Origin: Bradyrhizobium diazoefficiens
GTDB lineage: Bacteria > Pseudomonadota > Alphaproteobacteria > Rhizobiales > Xanthobacteraceae
Direction: 5' to 3'
Assembly (NCBI RefSeq): GCF_016616425.1
Contig: NZ_CP067101.1
Location: 5,704,001 to 5,768,000 of the forward strand
DNA: 64,000 nucleotides
The translations under genes were made by a program, and so were the position numbers. Below, piece after piece: positions 57,276 through 64,000 of the stretch. Position 1 is the stretch's first letter; each line of letters begins with the position of its first letter. The notes under the pieces were generated by a model. That model was not told the DNA's origin, searched no databases, and saw only the letters and a program-made list of their open reading frames with translations.

Positions 57276-58259
57276 ATGTCGAAGCGGCCTCTTATTCTGA
57301 TCACCGGCGCCGGCGGCGAAGTGGGCTCCGTCAGCAGGACCATGATCCACGTGCTGCTGGAGCGGCAATATCCGGTGCGTGCCTTCGTGAGGCGGGACGA
57401 CGAGCGGGCTGAGGCGCTTCGACGGGCCGGAGCCGAGGTATTCGTCGGGGATCTTCTCAATGTCGCCGATGTCGCGGCCGCGTTGAAGGGTTGCCGGCGG
57501 ATCTACTTCAGCATGAGCTTGAACCCCTACTATAGCGAAGCAACCATCATGATGGCCGCCGCTGCGCGCGCGCAGCGCGGCATCGAGGTTTTCGTGAACA
57601 TCTCGGAGTTTGAGCAGACCTTCATGACGTTCGATAGAATGACCGCCGTGCAGGAGGCGCGAATAGCCTGGCTCGGAGGAACTGTCGCCGAATGGTCGCC
57701 GCAACAAAGAGCCCATTGGGCGTCGGAGCAGGCGTTGCAATGGTCAGGTCTTCCGGTCGTTAACATCCGAGCAACGATGTTCGCCGAGAACCCGATCCTT
57801 TCCTGGTTTCCGCTCAAGCAATTGCTGAGTGCGTGCGAACTTCATCTGCCGTTCGGCGCGCAGAAGATCGCGCCAATCGCCGCCTATGACGTTGCGGAGA
57901 TTTGCGCGAAGATACTGGTCGACCCGCAGTCGCATATATCAACGTCATATGCGCTCACGGGACCTGCGTTGAAGGACATGCACGGGTTTGCGGAGGATTA
58001 CAGCGCCGCGCTAGGGCGCAAGATTTCGTACGTGCCCCAGGACATGGATGCCTGGATCGACACGTACATCAACAGCGCTCTGGCATCTCGCAATCCGCAC
58101 ATTGCGGACCACCTGAAAACCATCACCCGCCTAGTCGCAGGCGGACGTTATGACGTCGTCAACGACGAGCTTGAAAGACTGCTTGGACGCGCTCCGAAGA
58201 CCGTCCGATGGGCTCTCGAACAGAATCCGCGTATTCGCAAAGCCCTGGAGAGCGCATGA
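57276..58259 (+). CDS. NmrA-like NAD(P)-binding protein
   Basis: 327 aa atypical SDR. Dinucleotide motif T-G-A-G-G-E-V-G at the N-terminus with V-R-R-D-D following, and no Y-x3-K active site, as in NmrA/HSCARG-type proteins that act as redox sensors or quinone/isoflavone-type reductases. It follows the hydrolase by 73 bp in the same direction. Role in the local catabolic set is inferred from position only. Confidence 0.8.
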   Translation: MSKRPLILITGAGGEVGSVSRTMIHVLLERQYPVRAFVRRDDERAEALRRAGAEVFVGDLLNVADVAAALKGCRRIYFSMSLNPYYSEATIMMAAAARAQRGIEVFVNISEFEQTFMTFDRMTAVQEARIAWLGGTVAEWSPQQRAHWASEQALQWSGLPVVNIRATMFAENPILSWFPLKQLLSACELHLPFGAQKIAPIAAYDVAEICAKILVDPQSHISTSYALTGPALKDMHGFAEDYSAALGRKISYVPQDMDAWIDTYINSALASRNPHIADHLKTITRLVAGGRYDVVNDELERLLGRAPKTVRWALEQNPRIRKALESA

Positions 58260-58293
58260 TCGCAGTGACCGGGGCTCGATCCGAGGCGACGGT

Positions 58294-58890
58294 CTAGAGT
58301 TTTGACTTGCGCCCGCCTCGGCGCAGCCGATTTGAACCCGTTACATCTTTCTGGCAGCGCTCTGTTGCCGTCACGAGCAATTCACGACCAAGATCGCTCG
58401 ACGCTGGCATCGCTCTGGCCAGAACCAGCGCGCCAACCATGCGACAGACCAGATCCACCGCCTCCTGGCGCGCGGACGGCGCCTCGGGCAACGATTCTGC
58501 AATCGACAGGATCATCCGCTCGACGCCCTCGGCGAAAACACTTTTGATGCTATCCGGCTGTCGTGCGACCTCGCCTGCCAGCGCTGCCGCCGGACACGTC
58601 GAGCCAGGCGCCCTCCGAGCTTCTTCCGAGAGGTAAGATGCAACGAACTCGTCGAGCCCGGGCATTTGTTCCCGCACGCCATCCATCTGACGGAATGCGT
58701 GATCGAGAGCTTCACACGCCAATGCGCTCTTCGATTCGAAGTGATTGTAGAATCCGCCATGCGTGAAGCCGGCGGCCTTCATCAGGTCGTTCACCGAAAT
58801 GCCATAGAAGCCGCTCTCGCGAAAGAGCCTCGACGCCCGCGCGACGACCTTCTGCCGGTTTTTTTGGGCCTGACTTTCAGTAATCCGCAC
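58294..58890 (-). CDS. TetR family transcriptional regulator, candidate regulator of the ATGAT regulon
   Basis: 198 aa. Helix-turn-helix R-Q-K-V-V-A-R-A-S-R-L-F-R-E-S-G-F-Y, V-N-D-L-M-K-A-A-G-F-T-H-G-G-F-Y-N-H-F, closely resembling the one at 53383. The start is a GTG at 58890 with GGGAGA upstream. It is divergent from the tautomerase gene across a gap carrying three operator-like sites. It has a T-C-P-A-A-A-L word in the ligand domain, so a cysteine-based or small-ligand sensor is possible. Confidence 0.9.
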   Translation of the reverse strand: MRITESQAQKNRQKVVARASRLFRESGFYGISVNDLMKAAGFTHGGFYNHFESKSALACEALDHAFRQMDGVREQMPGLDEFVASYLSEEARRAPGSTCPAAALAGEVARQPDSIKSVFAEGVERMILSIAESLPEAPSARQEAVDLVCRMVGALVLARAMPASSDLGRELLVTATERCQKDVTGSNRLRRGGRKSKL

Positions 58891-58918
58891 GTAGGTCTCC
58901 CAAATCTCACAGGTTTAC

Positions 58919-59001
58919 GATGATACTAGTCATCATTAACGATTGACAAGACCTACAAACGATGATGAGGATCATCAAAATAATGATGACAATCATCATT
59001 A
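58919..59001. promoter_or_regulatory. Cluster of operator-like palindromes O2-O4
   Basis: Three sites in the divergent gap: GATGA-N6-TCATC at 58919-58934; ATGAT-GAGG-ATCAT at 58962-58975; and ATGAT-GACA-ATCAT at 58983-58996, the last inside a perfect 21-bp palindrome (58981-59001) with arms TAATGATGA and TCATCATTA. They separate the TetR gene (58890) from the tautomerase gene (59039), consistent with autoregulation plus control of the divergent operon. Confidence 0.65.
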
Positions 59002-59038
59002 AATTCGCTGCGCGCCAACATTCAGAAGGAGGACAACA

Positions 59039-59479
59039 ATGCCGCTTTGGAAGATCTATCATCCGGTCGGCGCCTTCACCGCTGAAGACAAACGCGCCCT
59101 CTCGCAAAGAATTACCGGGCTCTATCGCGGACTGCCGAAATTCTACGTCATCGTCGTTTTTCAAGAAGTCGCCCCCGATTCCTTCTATATGGGCGGCGAA
59201 GAGGTGCATAATTTCGTTCGCATCTGGGTGGACCACATCGCGCGCTCATTCCCGCCCGACGCCAAGAAGCTGAAGGCCAAATGGATGGGCCGGGCCGAAC
59301 AGGCGTTGGCGCCGTACATCAAGGATCGCGGCAGGGAGTGGGAAATCCACATCGACGAAACGCCCTTTGATCTCTGGCAGATCCAGGGCATGCCACCGCC
59401 TCCGCCAAACTCCGACGTTGAGAAGCGCTGGATCGAGGAGAACAAGCCGGTGCCGTACCCCATTGAAGATCCGGCTTAG
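59039..59479 (+). CDS. Tautomerase-superfamily protein (cis-CaaD-like)
   Basis: 146 aa. P2 directly after the start Met would become the N-terminal catalytic proline. The layout follows cis-3-chloroacrylate dehalogenase/Cg10062 (F-x-E-V-x-P-D-S-F/Y then I-W-V). By eye P1 and the first active-site arginine (R68 in mature numbering) are kept, but the second arginine, the tyrosine and the glutamate of cis-CaaD are not. It may be a tautomerase or hydratase of an unsaturated acid. An AGGAGGA site precedes it. Confidence 0.8.
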   Translation: MPLWKIYHPVGAFTAEDKRALSQRITGLYRGLPKFYVIVVFQEVAPDSFYMGGEEVHNFVRIWVDHIARSFPPDAKKLKAKWMGRAEQALAPYIKDRGREWEIHIDETPFDLWQIQGMPPPPPNSDVEKRWIEENKPVPYPIEDPA

Positions 59480-59509
59480 ACAGGCCGATTGTCGGAGGCA
59501 TAGATCAGG

Positions 59510-60313
59510 ATGAGCAACCTTCACCGTTTTGCAGTCGTCACCGGTGCCTCGTCGGGGATAGGCGTTGCCTACGCCGAACGAATGGCGGAGCGCGGCTACA
59601 ATCTGATTCTCGTCGCCCGTCGGCGGAACCGGCTCGAAGAGATCGCCGGCAGAATCCAAAGCAAGACAGCGCGAACCGTCGAGATCGTGACTGCGGATCT
59701 AGGCGATGCAGCAGACCTGTTGCGCATTGAGACCTTACTGACGGAGCGAGAGGACATCGACGTCTTGATCAACAATGCCGGCCTTGGTGCTCTTGGGCCT
59801 GCTTCGAAAGTGCCGGCGGCTGCGTTGGAAAACCTGATCAAGATCAATGTCCTGGCGTTAACACGACTGACGCATGCAGCGCTGCCGGGTTTCCTGCGGC
59901 GCAATTCCGGAACGATCATCAACATCGCCTCAATCATCGCGCTCATGCCGACGCCTTCCGGCGCGGGCTATTCCGGCAGCAAGGGATATGTCCTGAATTT
60001 CACCCGCTCGCTCCAGATGGAGCTTGCAAAGACCGGCGTCACGGTTCAAGCCGTGCTTCCCGGCCCGGTTCGTACGGAATTTTTCGAAGCATCCGGTCTC
60101 GCGGAAGCGCCCTTCCCCGATGAGCTCTTCATGTCCGCGGAGGAATTGGTCGACACCGCTCTTACGGCACTGGATCAGCGCGAGCTCGTCTGCTTTCCCG
60201 CCTTGGAGGATACATCGTTCTGGACGGCGTTTGAGGACGCACGCATTGCGTTGATTCGTGCGCTCACCTCGTCAGGTCGGCCGGCGACGAGATATTCGGA
60301 AACAGCTCGGTAG
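59510..60313 (+). CDS. Short-chain dehydrogenase/reductase
   Basis: 267 aa classical SDR with T-G-A-S-S-G-I-G-V-A, N-N-A-G-L-G, S in I-A-S-I, and Y-S-G-S-K. The long C-terminal tail after about residue 200 is typical of DltE/YqjQ-like SDRs. Starts 30 bp after the tautomerase gene and is probably co-transcribed. Substrate unknown. Confidence 0.85.
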   Translation: MSNLHRFAVVTGASSGIGVAYAERMAERGYNLILVARRRNRLEEIAGRIQSKTARTVEIVTADLGDAADLLRIETLLTEREDIDVLINNAGLGALGPASKVPAAALENLIKINVLALTRLTHAALPGFLRRNSGTIINIASIIALMPTPSGAGYSGSKGYVLNFTRSLQMELAKTGVTVQAVLPGPVRTEFFEASGLAEAPFPDELFMSAEELVDTALTALDQRELVCFPALEDTSFWTAFEDARIALIRALTSSGRPATRYSETAR

Positions 60314-60340
60314 TGCCGACGCTTTCCTGGTCATCTGACC

Positions 60341-60620
60341 ATGCGTCGCATCGTCGTTACGGGACAGGGTCTCGTGTCCCCGCTGGGCCGCGGCAGCGAG
60401 CTGGCATGGTCCCGCTCGCCGCCCGCTCAGGACTTGCCGCGCTCCCGGAATGGGCTTCTGTCCTTCCCGCACGCATCGCTGGAATGGTTGCGACGAAGGC
60501 CGACGACTTAGCTTCGATCCGGATCTGGTCGTTTCCTCCCAAGGACCAGCGGAGGATGGATCGATTCATCCTGTTCGTGGCCAGAGCCGGAAGCGCACAA
60601 CCGCGCGCCGGGTCATTGCG
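60341..60620 (+). pseudogene. Decayed N-terminus of a beta-ketoacyl-ACP synthase (FabF-like)
   Basis: M-R-R-I-V-V-T-G-Q-G-L-V-S-P-L-G is the FabF start, in one frame; then PARIAGMVATKADD is in a second frame; F-D-P-D-L-V-V is in a third; and P-P-K-D-Q-R-R-M-D-R-F-I-L-F returns to the second. At least three indels and loss of the catalytic half make it non-functional. It follows the SDR by 27 bp, so it may once have been the next gene of that operon. Confidence 0.7.
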
Positions 60621-60689
60621 GTGGCGGGCGCCCTGCCCATGGTCGTTCGAGTAGCGCATCGCCTGCTCCGGGATGATCCGACGTATTGG

Positions 60690-60703
60690 CTGATGATCAT
60701 CAT
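60690..60703. promoter_or_regulatory. Operator-like site O5 (CTGAT-GATC-ATCAT)
   Basis: Matches O1 except for the first base and is also followed by ATAT. It sits between the KAS pseudogene and the convergent end of the nitronate monooxygenase gene, where no gene now needs a promoter. It may mark a lost gene of the regulon. Confidence 0.45.
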
Positions 60704-60776
60704 ATCACAACCCGAACCTCTCACCAGACGCATGGGCAAGGTGCGGCGCTTGAAGCGCGGATCGCGAGCCGTGGCC

Positions 60777-61781
60777 TCACGCGACCTTCAGGGCGGTCTC
60801 GCTGTCGGCGTCAAGAAATCCGGTAAGCCTGCCCCTGATCAGTCGCTCGGCATCCGCCATGATGCGGTCGATCAGTTCCTTCACGGTTGGAATGTCGCGA
60901 ATGAGCCCGACGACCATGCCGCAGCTCCAGGCGCCCGCGTCCATGTCGCCGTCGATCATCACCTTGGGATAGACGCCCGCCACCTGGTCATGGATGTCGT
61001 CGATCTTGATGCTCTTGCCTTTCTCTCGCTCGATCTCGAGCAGGTGCTCAACGCCCTTGTTGTTCAAGACCCGCTCCGTATTCCGGAGCGTCCGCATGAC
61101 CAGCCGGGTATCGAGCTCCGACGCCGCGACCAGCGCGTTCTTGACGTTCTCGTGGACCGGCGCTTCCTTGGTGGCGATAAAGCGCGTGCCCATGTTCATT
61201 CCCGCGGCCCCCATTGCCAGCGCCGCAACCAGGCTGCGGGCGTCCGCCATGCCGCCGGAGGCAACAAACGGGATCTTCAGTTCTTCGGCCGCACGCGGCA
61301 ACAGGATCATGTTCGGCATGTCATCCTCTCCGGGATGACCACCGCACTCGAACCCGTCGACGCTGGCAGCATCGCAGCCGATTTGCTCTGCCTTCAGCGA
61401 ATGCCGGACGGAGGTGCATTTGTGGATCACCTTGATCCCGGCCGCCTTCAGGGCCGGCATGTACTGCTCGGGGCTGCGCCCGGCGGTTTCGACGATCCTG
61501 ACGCCGCCCTCCCTGATGGCGGCGATGTATTCCGGATAAGGAGGCGCGCTGAAGGTCGGCAGGAACGTGAGGTTCACGCCGAACGGCTTGTCTGTCATGT
61601 CGCGGCAGCGCGCGATCTCCTTGGCCAATAGCTCCGGCGTTCGCTGCGTGAGGCCTGTGATCAAGCCAAGGCCGCCCGCATTGGACACCGCGGCCGCCAT
61701 TTCGGCGAAGCCGACATAATGCATTCCACCCTGGATGATCGGGTGCTCGATGCCGAACAGTTCAGTGATCGCGGTCTTCAC
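60777..61781 (-). CDS. Nitronate monooxygenase (2-nitropropane dioxygenase family)
   Basis: 334 aa FMN-dependent TIM barrel. P-I-I-Q-G-G-M near the start, G-C-D-A-A-S-V-D-G-F-E-C-G-G-H mid-protein and V-A-S-G-G-M-A-D with M-G-A-A-G-M-N-M-G-T-R-F are family landmarks. Members oxidise nitronates or act as related flavin enzymes; next to thiolase and acyl-CoA dehydrogenase it may instead serve acyl metabolism. It is 21 bp after the thiolase gene, same strand. Confidence 0.9.
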   Translation of the reverse strand: MKTAITELFGIEHPIIQGGMHYVGFAEMAAAVSNAGGLGLITGLTQRTPELLAKEIARCRDMTDKPFGVNLTFLPTFSAPPYPEYIAAIREGGVRIVETAGRSPEQYMPALKAAGIKVIHKCTSVRHSLKAEQIGCDAASVDGFECGGHPGEDDMPNMILLPRAAEELKIPFVASGGMADARSLVAALAMGAAGMNMGTRFIATKEAPVHENVKNALVAASELDTRLVMRTLRNTERVLNNKGVEHLLEIEREKGKSIKIDDIHDQVAGVYPKVMIDGDMDAGAWSCGMVVGLIRDIPTVKELIDRIMADAERLIRGRLTGFLDADSETALKVA

Positions 61782-61802
61782 GAATGATCTCCCCGTTTCC
61801 GC

Positions 61803-62990
61803 TCAGTTCACGATTTCAAACAGACCCGCCGCGCCCATGCCACCGCCGATGCACATGGTCACCACGCCGTATTTCGCCTTGCGTCGCCGGCCCTCGATTA
61901 GGATGTGGCCGGTGAGACGCGCCCCCGTCATGCCGTAGGGATGACCGATCGCGATCGAGCCGCCATTGACATTGAGCTTGTCCGGGTCGATGCCGAGCTT
62001 GTCGCGGCAATAGATCACCTGCACCGCGTAAGCCTCATTCAGCTCCCAGAGGTCGATGTCGTCGATCTTCAGGTTATGGCGCTTGAGCAGCCGCGGGATC
62101 GCGGCGACCGGCCCGACGCCCATCTCGTCGGGTTCGACGCCGGCGGCAACGAAGCCGCGGAAGATGCCGAGCGGCTTGAGGCCCTTCCTCGCCGCAATCT
62201 TGTCACTCATGATGACGCAGGCCGAAGCGCCATCCGAAAGCTGGCTGGCATTGCCGGCGCTGATGGTCTTGCCCTCGAATACCGGCTTGATTTTGGCCAA
62301 GCCTTCAGCTGTAGTCTCAGGACGCGGGCCTTCGTCCTTTCCGAGGGTAACCTGCCGGTACGCGACTTCCTTGGTGTCTTTGTCGACCACCGCCATCCTG
62401 GTCGTGATCGGCACGATCTCGTCGTTGAAGCGGCCACTCTGCAACGCGACACCGATGCGGCGTTGGCATTCGAGGCTGTATTCGTCCTGCTTGTCGCGGC
62501 CGATGTTGTAGCGCTCGGCGACGACCTCCGCCGTATCGAGCATCGACATGTACATTTCGGGCTTCATCGCCATCAGCTCGTCGTCGATGGCGTGGAACCT
62601 GTTCATGTGCTCGTTCTGCACGAGGCTGATCGACTCGATACCGCCGCCGATCGCGACCTCGACCCCGTCAAGCATCACCGAGCGCGCAGCAACCGCGATG
62701 GCCTGCAGGCCGGACGCGCATTGCCGGTCGATCGTGGTGCCGGCCACAGTGACGGGAAGGCCGGCGCGGATCGCGCCCTTGCGCGCCACGTTCATCACCA
62801 TGGTGCCCTGCTGCATCGCGCAGCCCATGACCACGTCTTCCACCTCATCAGGTGCGATGCCGGCGCGCTTCACCGCTTCGGCCATCACATGCCCGGCCAT
62901 GGTCGGGCCATCCGTGTTGTTGAGCGCGCCGCGATAAGCCTTGCCGACGGCTGTCCTTGCGGTGGAAACGATGACTGCTTCAGTCGTCAT
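61803..62990 (-). CDS. Acetyl-CoA C-acyltransferase (thiolase)
   Basis: 395 aa, the standard thiolase length. Nucleophilic C91 in [10 protein letters not shown] in [10 protein letters not shown] and the second C in [10 protein letters not shown]. It cleaves 3-ketoacyl-CoA in beta-oxidation. Located between the nitronate monooxygenase and the acyl-CoA dehydrogenase genes, 15 bp from the latter. Confidence 0.95.
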   Translation of the reverse strand: MTTEAVIVSTARTAVGKAYRGALNNTDGPTMAGHVMAEAVKRAGIAPDEVEDVVMGCAMQQGTMVMNVARKGAIRAGLPVTVAGTTIDRQCASGLQAIAVAARSVMLDGVEVAIGGGIESISLVQNEHMNRFHAIDDELMAMKPEMYMSMLDTAEVVAERYNIGRDKQDEYSLECQRRIGVALQSGRFNDEIVPITTRMAVVDKDTKEVAYRQVTLGKDEGPRPETTAEGLAKIKPVFEGKTISAGNASQLSDGASACVIMSDKIAARKGLKPLGIFRGFVAAGVEPDEMGVGPVAAIPRLLKRHNLKIDDIDLWELNEAYAVQVIYCRDKLGIDPDKLNVNGGSIAIGHPYGMTGARLTGHILIEGRRRKAKYGVVTMCIGGGMGAAGLFEIVN

Positions 62991-63005
62991 GCTGGCCTCT
63001 TCTGT

Positions 63006-64000
63006 CTACGCGGCCGCATCCAGCTGCGCGTAGCGCAGCACGTGGAAGGCGGGAACGCCGAACTGGATGTTGATGGAGGAGATTCGCTTGAAATAGTGTC
63101 CGACGTTGAGCTCGTCGGTCATTCCCATGCCGCCGTGAAGTTGCACGGCCTGCTCGGCGACGAACTTGCCGGCATAGCCGATCTTCGACTTGGCGCCAGA
63201 GGCGAGGCGCGACAGACCGGAATCGCCGGTGCTGAGGCTGAGGCTCAGATGTTGCATCAATGAAAGCGCTTCCTGATGGGCGATGAACATGTCGACCATG
63301 CGATGCTGAAGCACCTGGAAGGAACCGATGGTGGTGCCGAACTGCTTGCGCGTCTTCGAATGGTCCAGCGTCGCGGAATTCAGCTCGCCGATGGCACCGA
63401 CCGCTTCCGCGCAGAGCGCGCCGATGGCGCGGTCGCGGCAGGCTTCCAGTGTGGCAACGCCCTCGCCTTCCCGTCCCAGCAATTCCCCGCGGACCTCGCG
63501 CAGGCTGATCTCAGCCGCGCGGCGGCCATCGATGGTTTTGAAGCTCTGGAGATCGAGGCCGCTGGCGCGGCGGTCGACCACGAACAGGCTGACGCCGCCG
63601 CGGTCCCGGTCGTCGCCGGAGGTTCGCGCCGAGACGATCAGATGGTCGGCCCAGGGCGCGGCCATCACCATGGTCTTCACCCCGTTCAGAACGTAGTCGT
63701 CCTTCTCGCGCTGCGCCCTCGTTGCAACATTGGCAAATTCGAAGCGGGAGCCCTTCTCCGCCCAAGCCAGCGCCCAGAGCTTGCTGCCGTCGATGATTCC
63801 GGGAATGAAGCCCTGCGTCTGCTCGGAAGTGCCTCCGTGCTCGATCAGCCCACCGGCCAAAACCACCGTCTCGACGAAAGGCTCGACCACGAGGTGACGG
63901 CCGAATTCATGCATGACGATCATGGTCGACAGCGGACCGCCGCCGAGACCGCCCGCGACTTCCGAAAACGGCGCCGCGAGCAGGCCGAGCTCGGCGAAGG
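63006..64000 (-). CDS. Acyl-CoA dehydrogenase, 5'-truncated by the window edge
   Basis: The - strand frame stays open to base 64000, so the true start is outside. About 331 residues are visible, with L-A-W-A-E-K, R-K-Q-F-G-T-T-I-G-S-F-Q-V-L-Q-H and Q-L-H-G-G-M-G-M-T-D-E, hallmarks of the ACAD family. The edge segment F-S-E-V-A-G-G-L-G-G-G is part of the N-terminal domain. Probably oxidises an acyl-CoA for the thiolase next to it. Confidence 0.9.
   Translation of the reverse strand, partial: FAELGLLAAPFSEVAGGLGGGPLSTMIVMHEFGRHLVVEPFVETVVLAGGLIEHGGTSEQTQGFIPGIIDGSKLWALAWAEKGSRFEFANVATRAQREKDDYVLNGVKTMVMAAPWADHLIVSARTSGDDRDRGGVSLFVVDRRASGLDLQSFKTIDGRRAAEISLREVRGELLGREGEGVATLEACRDRAIGALCAEAVGAIGELNSATLDHSKTRKQFGTTIGSFQVLQHRMVDMFIAHQEALSLMQHLSLSLSTGDSGLSRLASGAKSKIGYAGKFVAEQAVQLHGGMGMTDELNVGHYFKRISSINIQFGVPAFHVLRYAQLDAAA

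Noticed and set aside
61905..63263. 452-codon + frame opposite thiolase
   Set aside because: Thiolase active-site residues are all on the - strand; the + frame is an antisense shadow.

Overview
The window is high-GC DNA that reads like a Rhizobiales alphaproteobacterium, most likely Bradyrhizobium or a close relative. This is inferred from the urt/amidase/formamidase block, the many ABC uptake operons, the codon bias and the dense ATGA-type gene overlaps; no rRNA or complete tRNA is present to confirm it.

Region A (1-13391, all + strand) is a glycan-biosynthesis cassette. It holds a sugar nucleotidyltransferase, a CmoB-like methyltransferase, a glycoside-hydrolase-like protein whose barrel halves are in swapped order, a phosphopentomutase, three NAD-dependent sugar-nucleotide epimerase/decarboxylases, a B12-binding radical SAM enzyme, one GT4-type glycosyltransferase and four CgeB-like glycosyltransferases (the first cut by the window edge). 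Most genes overlap by 1-4 bases, so two long operons split at 4215-4425 are likely. About 0.8 kb without a convincing gene follows.

Region B (14186-26371) handles short amides and urea. On the - strand are urtA-urtB-urtC-urtD-urtE, formamidase, an FmdB-type zinc ribbon protein and aliphatic amidase. Divergent from urtA is a very large sensor that fuses an NCS1-type transporter, a Cys-rich linker, a histidine kinase and a receiver, followed by an overlapping LuxR-type response regulator. A repeat structure between the two operons is a candidate operator. A small secreted protein gene follows at 26606.

Region C (27419-34512, - strand) is a carbohydrate ABC uptake and oxidation operon: LacI regulator, sugar isomerase/epimerase, Gfo/Idh/MocA dehydrogenase, ATPase, permease and binding protein, preceded by a frameshifted ThuA remnant. 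A peptide-permease fragment lies next to it.

Region D (34945-44740) has an IclR regulator divergent from a peptide/opine-type ABC transporter. The transporter genes are interleaved with a three-subunit FAD/[2Fe-2S] amine or opine dehydrogenase and an SDR. Region E (45051-48034) is a tctCBA tripartite tricarboxylate transporter, followed by a broken aspartate-dehydrogenase-like gene that ends exactly where a 45-nt 3' piece of a tRNA-Lys(CUU) gene begins. This looks like an integrative-element attachment scar.

Region F (48332-60703) is accessory in character. It has three TetR regulators, an RND pump whose inner-membrane gene carries a one-base frameshift, two alpha/beta hydrolases, a divergent Fe-ADH-family protein, an NmrA-like protein, a tautomerase-superfamily protein, an SDR and a decayed KAS (FabF-like) gene. 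A repeated operator-like word, ATGAT-N4-ATCAT, occurs in three intergenic regions and suggests one local regulon. Region G (60777-64000, - strand) is a fatty-acyl or related catabolic set: nitronate monooxygenase, thiolase and a partial acyl-CoA dehydrogenase.
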